This document shows, piece by piece, positions 11,241 through 26,049 of a stretch of DNA of 64,000 nt (position 1 is its first letter; every line of letters starts with the position of its first letter). Origin of the DNA: Gossypium raimondii (Eukaryota > Streptophyta > Magnoliopsida > Malvales > Malvaceae); assembly GCF_025698545.1 (NCBI RefSeq), contig NC_068565.1:1612001-1676000 (forward strand), read 5' to 3'. A program made the translations under genes and the position numbers. The notes beneath the pieces are model-generated. The model did not search any database. It saw only the letters and a list, made by a program, of their open reading frames with translations, and was not told where the DNA came from.

Positions 11241-14200
11241 ATGGAAACTATCAGCAGCGGCGGATCAGTCTCAGAGTCGTCGACCATGATACTCCACAAC
11301 GCGGTGGTCGTCACAATGGATTCTGATTGCCGAGTCTTTCAAAACGGAGCTGTTTTCATCGACAAAGACAAAATCAAAGCCATCGGTCAATCTCCCGATA
11401 TTCTTCAACAATTCTCCCATGTCGCTCACCACATCCTCGACCTCCACGGTCAAATATTGCTTCCAGGTATTCCCTTCTTTAGAATTTCTGCTTTATTTAT
11501 AAGAAATCAACAAGGAATTTATCCATTCATTTGGGCGTTGTCGATGTAGGATTCATCAACACACACGTTCACACTTCGCAGCAGCTCGGTAGAGGAATCG
11601 CCGACGACGTTGATCTAATGACGTGGCTTCACCATCGGATCTGGCCGTACGAGTCCAACATGACCGAAGAAGACTCTTACATCTCTACTTTACTTTGCGG
11701 AGTCGAACTTATTCACTCTGGTGTAAGCATTTCCTTTTTGTTCGGATTGGTTTTTTTTTTGTTCTTATTGAATGTTAATTTCATGGTCTTGCTTTTTTTC
11801 CCGGGAATTTTTTTGGTTATAATTTTTGGAACAGGTCACGTGCTTCGCTGAAGCTGGAGGGCAGCACGTGACTGGAATGGCCAGAGCCGTTGAGTTGCTG
11901 GGATTGCGAGCTTGCTTAACGGATTCAGTCATGGACTCCGGTGATGGTTTACCGCCATCGTGGGGGATTCGAACAACGGATGAATGTCTTCAGGTTGGGC
12001 TTAATATTTTTTCCTTTTTTACTGGTAAGAAATTACATTACAACGGCAACGGCGGAATGAGTAGTATTGTAAATGAGACACTGATGTTTGCAAACTACTC
12101 GTGTTTACTTCAAAGAAAAAATTGAACGATTTGGTAACTACTGAGTTGAGCTCGAGCAGCTTGAGCTATTGGTTGAGCCGAATTTGAGCTTAGCAATACT
12201 CCGCTCGAAGAGCTCACCAGCCTGATCGAACTTTTCATTTTTAATATATAAAAATATTTTTCGATTATAACATTACATTATTGCCCTTAATTATGTCATT
12301 AGCCCTAAACTTAATTATTGAGCTGAACTTCAAGTTTGAGTATGAAAATTGATAAACGAGCTTAATTGAGTTTGAGCTTGAGTAGTTTGATTATATCTTG
12401 AGCCATGCTTGAGCTTAGAAATAGATTCAAGCTCCAAATTTCGAGTCAAGTTTGAGCTCAAGCTTATCAATATTTAGGCTCAGCTTGGCTCAAGTGCACC
12501 CTTAAGAAGGAGAAACGGGTTACAAACTCAAGGTTTAAACTTGAACATCAGGCCAATTAACTCGAAACACACAAGTTTTGCCATTGAACAAGTACCGTTA
12601 TTGGGGTTGGGCTTAATTTGATTACTATTTCATTTGCAATCATTAATGTTCTATTATTGTATTCAAAATTTCCTGTTGAATGACCAAAGCTCCTTCAATT
12701 TGGCAGTCTCAAAAGAAGCTTTACGAGAAGCACAATAATACAGCAGATGGCCGTATAAGGATATGGCTTGGAATTAGGACAGTTATGAACTCTACTGATC
12801 GTTTACTGCTTGAAACCAGAGATGCCGCTAGAGAATTAAAAACTGGCATCCATATGGTACTTAAATCTCTACCTCTCTTTCTCTATCTTTTTTTATGCTG
12901 TGTGCAAAAACCGGGCTAAACGAGGATGTTGGAGGGGTGAAGTTTGTTTATTTTTATGGTAGATTCGGATAATCTTCCTTGGTTTAGCATGTTGCAGAGA
13001 TACCCTATGAGAACCAAGTTGTGATGGAAACCCGAAAAGCCGATCATGGGACAGTTACATTTTTGGACAAGATAGACTTCTTGCAAGAAAACTTATTGGC
13101 AGCTCATACAGTTTGTGTAAATGATACTGAGGTGAGCTGCTGAAATACTTGTGTTAACGCTTAATTGAACTACAATTCAATTGCTATGCATAATTTCTTA
13201 CCATTTTACCAGATAATGTGCTAAACTGAACTTCGATAAGTGTTTGATGTTTACTTTGTAATCGATAAGTACATAGTTTTTTCCCATCATGTTATTCAGA
13301 TTGGTTTTCTTTCAAGATCTGGGGTCAAAGTATCTCACTGTGCTGCTTCTGCTATGCGAATGCTCGGATTTGCACGAATAAGGGAGATGCTCAACGCTGG
13401 CATCACTGTCTCCTTGGGCACAGATGGGGCACCATCTAATAATAGAATGAGCATTGGTAGGTTTGATCTCTTAAACATGGTTTCTTCCTGCATTTACTGC
13501 ATATTTGAAAATACCATTGTGCTTAATAGGTTTGTGTGTGCTTTTGCTGTACTAGACCAAGGAGTCCCTTTTCCTAGGGTCAGTTTACCAGTGAGATTGA
13601 GAAGTGCTTTTGAAAAGTGACGTAGAAAAGTATTTTTGAAAAGTTTGACAGTGTTTACCATTGCTGTCAAAAAGTGATTTTGAAAGTAAAATGTTCATTT
13701 TAGAATTTAGAAATTATGTTGTAAAGTAGAACATATGTCGGACTTCTTTAACGAGGATAAGAAAGTGGTTTCAACCAAAAGCACTTTTGCAGAGCTGAAA
13801 GCTAAAATTTTTGGCTTGGGTTAAAATCCCGGTTTAAAAACATTTGTTTGGTTTGAAAAGTAGCATGTTTACCATTGTTTTTGGCTTAAAATCATATTTT
13901 GGGTTAACAAGCACTTTTCAATCTCAATGGTAAGGGAAGCCTTAATGCTGAAAGTTACTTTAAAATCATGATTTTAAACCAAAAACAATGGTAAATAAGC
14001 TACTTTTCAAACCAAATAATGTTTTTAAACTGGGATTTTAACCCAAGCTAAAAATTTTAGCTTTTGGCTTTGCAAAAGTGCTTTTGGTTATCACTTTCTT
14101 ATCCTCGTTAAAGAAGTCGAACATATATTCTACCTTACAACATAATGTTTAAAATGGATATTTTATCTTTTAAAAAACACTTTTCAACCTCAATGGTAAA

Positions 14201-16077
14201 TTGACCATTAATCATAAAAGTTTGCTGTATGTGAATGCATTTCATAGGCCAAAATTTGTCGGATAGACGTTATTTGCTTCCAAAATTTGCTGAACCGTAA
14301 GGCGTAAGGAAACCGAGTGTTAGCATTTATCGTCTGCTTCTCATAGCCTTCTTGTTACTACAACATAAAATGGTTATACTGTTATCTCAGTCATGTCATA
14401 TGCAAGAAGCTTGTTGATTTCAATTTCTATTTACAGTCTGAACCTTCTTCCTTGTAGTTGATGAGATGTACCTAGCTTCTCTGATTAACAAAGGACGGGA
14501 AGTGCATGAAAACGGAACAACTGATCCCACAGCCTTCCCTGCTGAAACACTTCTCAAAATGGTGACAATTAATGGTGCAAAATCAGTACTCTGGGACAAT
14601 GAAATAGGGTCGCTTGAGATTGGTAAAAAGGTCAGACTATTTTAATTGCCCTTCTGTTATTTGCTTTTGCTTTTTGAATGATTGCTAAAAAGAGAAAAAG
14701 TAAATGTTTTAAAACAACATCATAATTGATTTAAATGGGCAGATAAGTAAAATATAGTACTAAAATATAACATATTCATGCTATGAAAAAGTAGAAATAC
14801 GAATTTGGTCATATAAATGATATAATTTTGTATATAATCTTTCCAATTATTTTATTTACTCTAGTATCCAAATAAACTTCTTGCTTTTTTGCTTCTGGAA
14901 GAAAATAGCAAAATCACCAGCCAAGCAAATAATACATACTAGCTTGGGTAAAAATAGAATTATGTAACAAATATATTTATAAAATACTTGATATAAATGA
15001 GTTTTGGTTAAACTGTAAAGTACAAATGCTGCTATAAAGGCTTGGTTTTAAATCCTGTTATATGTGTATATTTTTCTATATAAAATGACAAAACATCTTA
15101 AAATAATACAATTTACTTTATAAAGTAAGGGTATTTTCATCATTTCCCAACTGAGTTGGTATCCGGTTGACTCGTGACACCAACTCAGTCAAATGCTTAA
15201 TATATATTTAGGACTCATGGAATGCAATGCAGACACCGTAGAATGAATACCAACTTGATTATCCCATATGAGTTCCTCATTGAAATATTTCCTAATTACA
15301 TATACTATCAAGGTACAGTTCCCCCCATGACCAACTTATGCCTGGTATTTCAAGCCTTTTGCCATCACTAAGTATCCATTTCATCACAATGTGTCAGAAC
15401 ATTCAAACTGACTGCTGTTTGTGTTGCTTATTTGGTAGGCTGACATGGTTGTTATCAACCCTTTCTCATGGTCTATGGTTCCTATTCATGATTGGTGAGT
15501 AAGAAAACCATTCACATGATAAAAAAAAAACAAGATGAAAACAGAAACACTAGCCTCTGTAATGATTCTTTTTTTGGATGCTGAATTAATTTCTTTAATA
15601 TTTTGCAGTATCTCCAACCTTGTATATTGCATGCGAACTGAGAACATTGTCTCTGTAATGTGCAATGGTCGGTGGATTATGAGAGATAAGAAGATCTTAA
15701 ATGTAGATGAGGTATTATTATTTATTATCTGTTCCTTCTCTTCTAATTTCTGCTTGATATTGTTTACTGTTTATTATTACCATGGTAAACTTTTTAGTTT
15801 GACTTCGAAAAAACTACATGTTTAGCATTTTTTATAGCTTGAAAAGTTGGTTTAGTTGAAAAGTACTTCTAAGTACTTCTAAGCATACCCCAAGTTAGCT
15901 TTTCAAACGCACTTCTTAAAAGTACTTTTTCAACCGTAACAACAATGTGAAACTAATCTAATCGGATATATTGTGTTGTTTCAGGAGGAAGTTATATCAT
16001 TAGCAAAAGAAGCTTCAAGCAAACTTTTGAGAAGAGCAGGTATCAAATTACCAAGCAGAATGAATGTCATCCACTGA
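11241..16077 (+). CDS. amidohydrolase, methylthioadenosine/S-adenosylhomocysteine deaminase-like (TRZ/ATZ type), 10 exons, 477 aa
   Basis: A metal-dependent hydrolase of the amidohydrolase superfamily. Its closest families deaminate methylthioadenosine or S-adenosylhomocysteine or act on triazines. The plant substrate is not shown by the sequence. Exons: 11241-11466, 11550-11722, 11835-11993, 12707-12856, 12988-13131, 13300-13456, 14458-14630, 15439-15494, 15609-15711, 15985-16077; all have GT-AG borders and closing phases. Metal ligands expected for the family are present: H81 and H83 (HVHTS), H237 with E240 (HVAE), H276 (AAHTV) and D326 (GTDGAPSN). An N-terminal and C-terminal beta-sandwich flank the barrel. 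No transit peptide is obvious, so it is probably cytosolic. One difference: the segment I remember as HCPASAMRM in relatives reads HCAASAMRM (A299). Introns 3, 6 and 9 carry repeats. Family call is firm; the exact reaction is inferred. Confidence 0.9.
12130..12510. repeat. GAGCTCGAG/TTGAGC-rich repeat in intron 3
   Basis: Many short 'gagctcgagc', 'tgagctt' and 'ctcaagc' blocks occur on both strands, beginning near 'gagttgagctcgagc' and ending near 'ggctcaagtgcacccttaa'. The two ends are roughly inverted. It resembles widespread plant non-autonomous elements. No exact target duplication is seen. Confidence 0.55.
13557..14210. mobile_element. large foldback element in intron 6 (~650 bp)
   Basis: The left arm (about 13557-13880) and right arm (about 13925-14210) are near-complete reverse complements. 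For example, 'aacgaggataagaaagtg' at 13751 pairs with 'cactttcttatcctcgtt' near 14092. Also 'ttggtttgaaaagtag' pairs with 'ctacttttcaaaccaa'. The arms meet at a short loop near 13905-13930. It has no open frame. If transcribed with the host gene it would fold into a long hairpin RNA. Confidence 0.85.
15835..15945. repeat. short relative of the intron 6 foldback, in intron 9
   Basis: 'gaaaagtacttctaag' and 'cttaaaagtactttttcaac' form a small imperfect hairpin. The sequence type (agtactt/cttttcaa blocks) is like the arms of 13557-14210. Confidence 0.45.
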
Positions 16078-16100
16078 TCTCATGCAGTGTACTCTTGATG

Positions 16101-16106
16101 AATAAA
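16101..16106 (+). terminator. polyadenylation signal AATAAA of the amidohydrolase gene
   Basis: A perfect AATAAA lies 24 bases after the stop codon and just before the hairpin at 16131-16189. Such a short distance is usable in plants, but the real cleavage site is not visible. Confidence 0.45.
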
Positions 16107-16130
16107 TGCCTTTAAACCGGTTTAATTCTC

Positions 16131-16189
16131 GTTTTCGTCCCTCTACTATGTCGAGATTTGAGATTTCGACATAGTAGAGAGATTAAAAC
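16131..16189 (+). other. 24-bp stem hairpin just downstream of the amidohydrolase
   Basis: Left arm 16131-16154 and right arm 16166-16189 pair at 21 of 24 positions. The loop is 11 bases (16155-16165). The inner 14 base pairs (CTCTACTATGTCGA) are perfect. It is probably the remnant of a small foldback element that now sits in or next to the 3' UTR. Confidence 0.75.
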
Positions 16190-17225
16190 CATAATTATAC
16201 TGTCCTCTTATATTAGTAATAATGTCCATGTCAATTGAGTTAGAATTCAATTGACTTTTGTCCGTAATATTTGTACAAATTTCATTATAAAAAAAATGTT
16301 AACACTATGTTTTGTACTTATGAATAGGGAGAGTAAACATTGTTCCCAAAAATAATGTAAGTGAAAATGTATTTTTATGCTAATAACTTTTAATTTAGTA
16401 ACAAGAACATTATATTATACCTATGAGAATTTGAATTCAATCTCAAACACTTTATTTTTATCCCTAATTACAAAAATATATATTTTGGTAAATTAATTAA
16501 TATATTTAAAATGAGAGTAAAGTGTGGCCACTATATTAAAAATAAGAGTATTGTAAAAAAAAAAAAACTAAAAATAAGAGTAAAGTATAGAAATTGTCAC
16601 TAAATTATTGTCTACATTTTATTTTGGTTATTGAATTTTATCAGCCAATTTTTAATTTTTCCGATTTAGCTAGTAAACTATTCAAAATCAAATTTTTTGG
16701 TCACTGAACATTACCAGCGGTTTGAAATTTGACGAAAGTGTTGACGTGGACGTTTTTATTGGTCTAATAATAAATTTAGCTTTTAATGTTTGCATATTTT
16801 ATCAAATTGATACTAAATATAAAAAATCCAATAAATTTAGCCCTCAATGTTTACAAAATTTATCATTTTAATTTAAATTATAAAAAATTCAATAAATTGA
16901 ACCCTTAACATTCACAAATTGATAAATTTTGATTATTTTATTTATTTTTAAAATGTTTACAAAATAATTAAAAAATTAAACTTTAATATGATTAGATAAG
17001 AGAATAATGCGTTTCAGCATACTCGAATCCACGTTGTCTTAAAATATCAAATACCATTCCAGCTTTAAAGAAAAATTATACCTTAGATAACGGTTAAAAT
17101 TATAGTCAGCTAAAGCAGTAGTTTTAACGGAATTGATGAATCAGTTAAATCAGTTTTAACCGTCTCATGCTCTCCACTATCCATAACTGTTACCTTGCGA
17201 GTACTCGGTCATCTTCATGTTGTCC
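16190..17225. repeat. intergenic, degenerate repeats
   Basis: Fragments of the SINE-like family (16200-16255 and about 16990-17040, 'actcgaatccacgt') and of foldback family F1 (16590-16740). The last part is the CYP20-2 promoter. No gene. Confidence 0.4.
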
Positions 17226-17233
17226 TATAAAAA
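17226..17233 (+). promoter_or_regulatory. TATA box of CYP20-2
   Basis: TATAAAAA about 110 bases before the start codon, followed by a pyrimidine-rich leader. This is a standard plant spacing. Confidence 0.6.
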
Positions 17234-17341
17234 CAAAGCCCACACGGTGGATAAATTCATAGTGATTTCAACCCTTCATTTCTCATTTTAGCATATTCCC
17301 CCATTTTGCAATATACCCTTCAAGCTCCAAGATTCTCTCCC

Positions 17342-19936
<2,595 letters not shown>

Positions 19937-20510
19937 TGCTAGGTGTTCATGTTTCAAGTTTTTCCCCGAACTTCGGAGTAGTTTTCGCGATACAAAGGCT
20001 CTAGTTTAAATGAATTTTGAGTTACTAGAGAAGTGTTTTTCTTCATCTCATGTATGGATATATATACCTAGGAATCAAACACTCAAAAAGTGCTCTTTAG
20101 ATTTTGACTGAAAACTTGTGATATTGAAAATGACTGAGCTTTCCTTTAAACTTTGATTTGATGAATGCCCATGGCTCACTTTGACCTTGAATAGTTGTAA
20201 TGGACTTCAATTTGACTGAGCATGCAGTTGATCGGTTCGGTTTAAAACCATAAACTGGTTTTTTCATAAACGATAACTAAAAGCCAAACTGATTTAAAGG
20301 AAACCGAAATAACTTTGATTGGTTGGGTTTTTTTTGGTTAAGTCGGTTAATAAAAAGATACATGACCTTATCTTCCCTTGTTCATTAACTGAGTTTTGCT
20401 CATCCCTAGTGAAAGTTTATGTTCACTTGCTTTGCTTAATGAGAGTGGCTTGGTCAACACCCGTTTGTTTATTTGCTAAAAGAACAAACCATGAAAACCC
20501 AGTGGAATGC
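19937..20510. other. 3' region of CYP20-2 and intergenic sequence
   Basis: It begins with the 3' UTR. Around 20225-20345 there is a 'ggttcggtttaaaacc' repeat of the same type as at 24460 and 36350. Nothing else recognised. Confidence 0.4.
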
Positions 20511-20517
20511 AATTTGG

Positions 20518-20544
20518 ATACATACATACATACATACATACATA
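20518..20544. repeat. (CATA)n microsatellite
   Basis: Six to seven CATA units. A second, shorter run lies at about 20951-20970. Confidence 0.85.
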
Positions 20545-21496
20545 GGAATCATTGGGGGATATATAGTCTACCTTAAATTCATCAGTCATGTCATAGATAG
20601 ATAAAGCATATGATTGTGAGTGTGAAGATGATGCTCCACCTCATGCTGCATACCAACTCCATCCACGATAAAAAGCCCCCAATAATCAACCCAACTCAAT
20701 TTCCACCACACCTTTTTCTTTTATATATATATATATATTATATTATATGGCTACTATTAGATACATTGATTCGGATTTATTTATGTGTAAAATTAAATAT
20801 AATTTTACACACGTTCATAATTTTTTTAATTCACATTAAATACTTATTATACATGAAATATGACGGTTCGATTGTTAAAATATCAATCATAGAAAAAATT
20901 GTTGAAGTATGTAAAAACATGTTAATTTTACACTAAGTAGATCTCTATCCATACATACATACATACATAAATATTCAGAGAGACTTTTATACTAAAAATC
21001 AAATTGTATTTTGCTCACTCTATTAAAAAATAGGTAAATTAGCCCCCATACATTAGATCAAAGAATAAATTAGTATTTTTGAATAAAATAAATACATACT
21101 AACTTTTAATACAAACACCTCCATAATACTTTTACTCATATATATATATATATATCCATTACTCCACTCAATTTGTTAATGAAGACACATGATTGGCTTG
21201 CAGTTGACACCATGATATGCCAAAGGGCATTGTGCAACTCTCATTTCATTTTCTAGAATATGTTGGCAATGTCTAAAAGCAATTATACCACAGAATTTGA
21301 AGCTTTTAAAGCCATTTTTAAAAATTGTTTTCTTAAAAAAATGAAAAAAAAAAAGAAAAAGAGTAACATATATGTATTTACAGTAGTCTTTAAGACCATG
21401 AGATGGAAGCCAAAGAAATGTATTTACATGAGCTTTTTTTTTTACAAGCTGAAAATGGCTATGTCTAAATCCAGATTTTTGTCAACAATTTACACT
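20545..21496. other. intergenic between CYP20-2 and ACR gene
   Basis: AT-rich. It holds AT microsatellites (20718-20735, 21139-21155), a fragment of the GGTAAA-type foldback family near 21000-21130, and at the right end the 3' UTR of the minus-strand ACR gene. No coding signal. Confidence 0.4.
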
Positions 21497-24181
21497 TCAA
21501 GAACATGACTTTATCAATCCCAGGTTGTAAAGAATCTTTTCGGATCGAGATTTGAATAGCGTTCCCAATGAGAATATCCGACTCTCTTGTAGCGGGGATT
21601 TCGAGTAGGCATCGTCCTTCACGTGGAGTATAGTAAGACCAATCTCTTTTCGAACTGCTTCAATTGTTTCACTTTTTACTGGATTCCCAGATGCATCAGT
21701 CACGTAAAATATGTTTACGGCTTGGGAACCCCTTGTTTTAACCTCCGCTCGAGTGACAGAAAGACCATTTTCTCTGAATATGCGAGTCACATCCGATAGA
21801 AGGCCGACTCGGTCGTCACTGCAAAGTTCTAATCTTATGCCCTGCAGCACATGACAAACAAGCAACATATTGATATTGAGACAACACATTGGCGAAAGTA
21901 ATCAGAACTTCGCGGTTTTTTGTACCTCGGAAGCTCGTCTTTTGATAGCTGCCTCTAAACAATGGATTACCCTTTGTTGCTCGGCTTCGGAGCTAATAGG
22001 GCAACCATCCATGTGCCGGATATAGTATTCCTATCAATCAATAAAATGGATCATAATCCATGAATTTAACTATCTTGGGATTGTTGATTTTAAATCGAAA
22101 TGAACGGTAAAAGTATCATGAAAGCTCCTATACATACTAGGATTCGGATTGCATATTGCCCCTTTTACTCAAAAAAATGGCAAATTAGTCCCTGTATATT
22201 AGATCAAAGAGCAAACTAGTCCTTTCTGTTGAAATTTTCATCCATTTTTATTATTAAAAACTGGTTTAGCTGACGAAATAACTAGACAGTTACATGTGGC
22301 GTGCCACGTATACCTCATGTTAACATTCAAAAACCAGTTTTTAAAAGTAAAAATGAATGAAATTTTTAACAAAAAGGGCCAATTTGGTCTTTGATCTAAC
22401 ATTCAAAGATTAATTTACCCATTTTTTGAGTAGACGAGGCAAAATTCAATCCAACTCCTACCACAAAGGCCTCCATAGTACTTTTACCCAAAAGAACATA
22501 ATACCGGACCAACCTGATAAGCTTCAGGTCCTTCTGCTATGACGGTCGCATGGTATACAACATACTGCATATCTGTCAATGTGCAAACTGTATCAAATAG
22601 TAGCTTAGGCCGATCGGGGCACCTCAAGTTTACAACGGTGTAACCCTTATGTTCACAATTTTCCACGGTTACTAGCGGTTTACTCCTATCACTTGTTGAT
22701 CCACTGTTAGCATCACTCATATCATAGTCACGATCAGCATACATCATTTGATGCAGCCTCCTTTCCTTATGCATCGATCCTAACGAAACAGCGGTGTTAG
22801 CATTCATCTTATCTCTATCCCCTTTCAGGACATAGAGGAGAAGCTGTTTGATCTTCGTTAGTCTTTCAGGGTTGTCGATCGATAATCCAGTTGTCTCGTC
22901 AGCAATGTAAACAACCGATGCCATTCTTGAGTTATGAGTCCATACTTCAGCAGCTACGACATTACATTTAAGGTCGGTAAGAACAGCAAAAATCTCCGAC
23001 AACAAACCTGGTCGGTCTCTCCCTGTCAGTTCAATAATTGTTTGTTTTGAAGCAGCTTGGACACCCACAGATCTTGTCAAGGACCGGAAACTATACGATC
23101 TCGGTCCCAGTTGCTGAAAACATGTCAAATCAATCATTAATAACATTTAAGCTAAAACCATTCATAGTACAGACATACAATGAACACTGTTCCCTGTTTT
23201 GTCTGACAACATTGTATCTATTTAAGTACGGGACGGCAATTATGCTCGAAAACTCGGCTCAGGTCGGTATCGAGTAATGGAAGCATTCAACCAGATAAGT
23301 ACACAACAAGCTGCAACAATAAGGCTCATAACGAGCCTGGCAAAGGACTATTGTTGAAATGAAGTTCCGGTTGACCTTAAGTCTTGAGTTTGATCTCGGG
23401 ATAATCCTACCCGCCCTCCCCTCCCCTATATAACCTCAGTAATATCAAAATACCACTTTTTTAATGGAATTTTCAGCCAAATATCCATAGTTTGATGAAT
23501 TTTTTTATAAGAAAAATTCAGGGTTTTTGTTTTTGAAGAATTACCTGTTGAATTTTCTCTGCAACATCAACTTCAGATAGCTTATTGCCATGTTGATCTG
23601 TGACATGAAACACTGCACACAAACCGTTTGATAAAAATCCCCAATCAGAATAAAAAGAAACAGAGTCCCAATAGTTTACAAACAAAAGAAGACTAACCAT
23701 CCATGAACCATTCCCCATCTGAAGAAATGTAAGCTCGTTGAATTAAAAGATCTAAATCCGTTAAAACCTGAACCACTTCTAAAAGGCTTCCTCTCTTATT
23801 AGCACTATCAACCTGCAAAAAACAAAAAAACAAAAAAAAAATCCCAATAAAACCATAACTTTTTTTTTTCAAAAATCCTCAACAAATTGTAAAAATATTC
23901 AATCCGGTACCTTAATCAAAGTTGCATTCCTGCTTGTTGCATTATCAACTGTAACCCTGCAAAACCAACATCAAAAACAAAAAATTCAAAGGCAAAATTC
24001 TTGAAATTTCCTCCCCCATTGAAAGATGAATTTAAAAAAAAAAACATAAAAGAACCCCACTTTATAAATGAAAAATTCACACCAAAATAATAATAATAAT
24101 GGTATACCTTGGTGGGTTCATACGAATAACGAGCTTCTCAAACTCTTCATCCACCGTTAAAGAAGAAGACCAACAATCCAT
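21497..24181 (-). CDS. ACR4: ACT domain-repeat protein (ACR4/ACR3 type), 7 exons, 450 aa
   Basis: ACR proteins are plant proteins made of four ACT domains, thought to bind amino acids and act as sensors or regulators; no enzyme activity is established for this group. Exons on the minus strand: 24181-24108, 23956-23911, 23812-23698, 23612-23545, 23113-22514, 22030-21926, 21841-21497; phases close. The start gives [17 protein letters not shown], the usual ACR4-like beginning. ACT1 begins near residue 38 ([19 protein letters not shown]), ACT2 near 129 ([15 protein letters not shown]), ACT3 near 263 ([13 protein letters not shown]) and ACT4 near 338 ([15 protein letters not shown]). Each has the D-R-x-G/K-L-L start typical of ACT domains. 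Between ACT2 and ACT3 lies a charged linker with [16 protein letters not shown]. Intron 5 contains a MITE. ACR membership is secure; the subfamily number is less so. Confidence 0.9.
22106..22488. mobile_element. foldback MITE in ACR intron 5 (~383 bp)
   Basis: The ends GGTAAAAGTATCATGAAAG and (reversed) GGTAAAAGTACTATGGAGG are inverted repeats. Pairing continues through 'aaatggcaaattagtcc'. Centre pairs 'tggtttagctg' side with 'aaaccagttttt'. It is the same family as 6496-6752. Confidence 0.75.
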
Positions 24182-24271
24182 TTTTTGTGAAAAGCAAAAA
24201 GAACCCAACAACAAAGAGAGGAACTTGAATGCGAATTATATTATGAAAAGACGTAGAGAAATGGGGTAGTG

Positions 24272-24281
24272 TTTATATATA
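24272..24281 (-). promoter_or_regulatory. TATA box of the ACR gene
   Basis: Read on the minus strand the site is TTATATATAAAC, about 90 bases before the start codon. A (TG)n run at 24358-24371 lies farther upstream. Confidence 0.55.
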
Positions 24282-24439
24282 ATATATTTCCTTTTTTGTT
24301 CAGTGAAAGACACAGAGTTTGTTAAGCTTTGGATTCAGAGTTTGGTTTTGTGAAAGGGTGTGTGTGTGTGGTGATTTTGTTGGGTGGTGGTGGCTGCCTC
24401 TTGAGTTGGATGAAGAGTTTTTAATCCCTCGTCAGTGTA

Positions 24440-25429
24440 TCTTATAACGAATTATCGACAATAATGTTTTCAAAATCGGACCAATAATTGATTATTCAAT
24501 CGGTTTGTCCGATTCGATTAAATAATTAATTAAAAATATATAAAAAAATTAATTCAGTCTACTCAAATTGATTCTCGAGTTAATTAGTATAATATCTTTT
24601 TGAATCAGTCCAATTCAAATAAAATAAGTTTCAAAACACGAAACCCAACATTAATATAAAAATTAAAACTCAAATAATCGAAAATTTAAGAAAAAAACTT
24701 AACCGAATCGAACCAGTACTATAATATTTGCATTAACTAGTAATCATACAAATTACCATGCCACTTGCTCAATCCACCTATACACTAACTAATAAATTAA
24801 GTCATATAAATTATTTATTTTAATGGTCAAATTCTATTATTAGTCCCTAGATTTAAATAAAGTTTGAGATTTAGTCATTCTATTTAAGTGAACTTAAAAT
24901 TAAATCTTCTTTTATTTTTTAATTTAAAAATTCGAGTCCAATTATCGATACCTCCTTATTAAAAATTGGCTTCGTTTCACCTATGTAAGCATATAAATTC
25001 GAAAATAAATTATTATAAACTCGATAAATACTCAATAGTAAGCAAATTTCAAAAAAATATTAAATAAAAATCGAAAGGATTTAAATTTTAACTTTTAAGT
25101 ATCAAAACTAGATCTTAAAATTGTTAAAATATAGAGACTACCAACATATTTTAACCCTTTTTTAATTTAAATGAATAAAAGACAAAACGTTTTTATAAAA
25201 ATATTATTTAATATTTAATATTTTAATTTTTTTCATCGGCCAGCACGTTTACATTTGTACAGATGTTTATATATGTGTCCATGATTCTTTGGATTTTTAT
25301 TTTAATGTTTAGCCAATTCAGCAATGACACACATCTTTCCATAGTTATTTAATTATTACTAAATTATGAGATACTCATTAATTACATGAATAGAAAATTG
25401 TGCTCGATTTAAGGGTCCGGTCTGATTTA
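24440..25429. repeat. intergenic with 'ggtttgtccgattcg' repeat
   Basis: 24455-24720 is a degenerate repeat built on 'aatcggtttgtccgattcg' and 'aaccgaatcgaaccag'. It is related to sequences near 10660, 36350 and 49380. The remainder is AT-rich with nothing recognised. Confidence 0.45.
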
Positions 25430-25717
25430 TATCCAAGATCGTTAAACTATTAGTAAGTTTAGGTTTTGATCATTCAACTTTAAAAAGTTATAAAATAGTA
25501 ATTGAACTGTCTAAAAATTTTGGTCATTAAACTGATCTATTGTACTAATCGTCGAATTATCGGTTAGAACTTGCTAGCAGAATTTTAAAATAAAAAACTT
25601 AACAGCTCGGTGACTTAAATAAAAAATTTTAAATAATTCAGTGCTAATTTTATATCTTTTTGAAGTTAAGTGATCAACCCGAGTAATAATTTAGTGAGTT
25701 GAGGTAGAATTTACCCT
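25430..25717. repeat. deleted copy of foldback family F1
   Basis: The outer arms of the 7117-7673 element are present ('attagtaagtttaggtttt' and 'gaggtagaatttaccct'), with most of the centre lost. Confidence 0.55.
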
Positions 25718-26049
25718 AATATTAAAGAAATAAAAGGGCAGCGCGTGCTTTAATTGTAATACGGGCCCCACCCTAAGTTATTAGGGTTTGTATGTTGCGG
25801 CTGAGTTTTGTGCTCACAAGGAAGGCGGCGGCGCTCAATGTTGTTTTCTTATGGCTCTTTTGTTTTTATTATTAATTTAGAATACCAAAAAAATGCATTA
25901 AAAAATAAAAAATGTAATTAATATATATCTTAAAGTAAACTAATTATTATTAAAAAAGCAAAATTTTATGGTGCAACACTTATAATAAAATAAAAATAAA
26001 AATGTACTTTTTCAACCTATCCAATAAAACCGATGGGATCAGATTTTAA

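Noticed and set aside
11271..11453. Minus-strand frame opposite amidohydrolase exon 1
   Set aside because: Shadow of the real exon on the plus strand.
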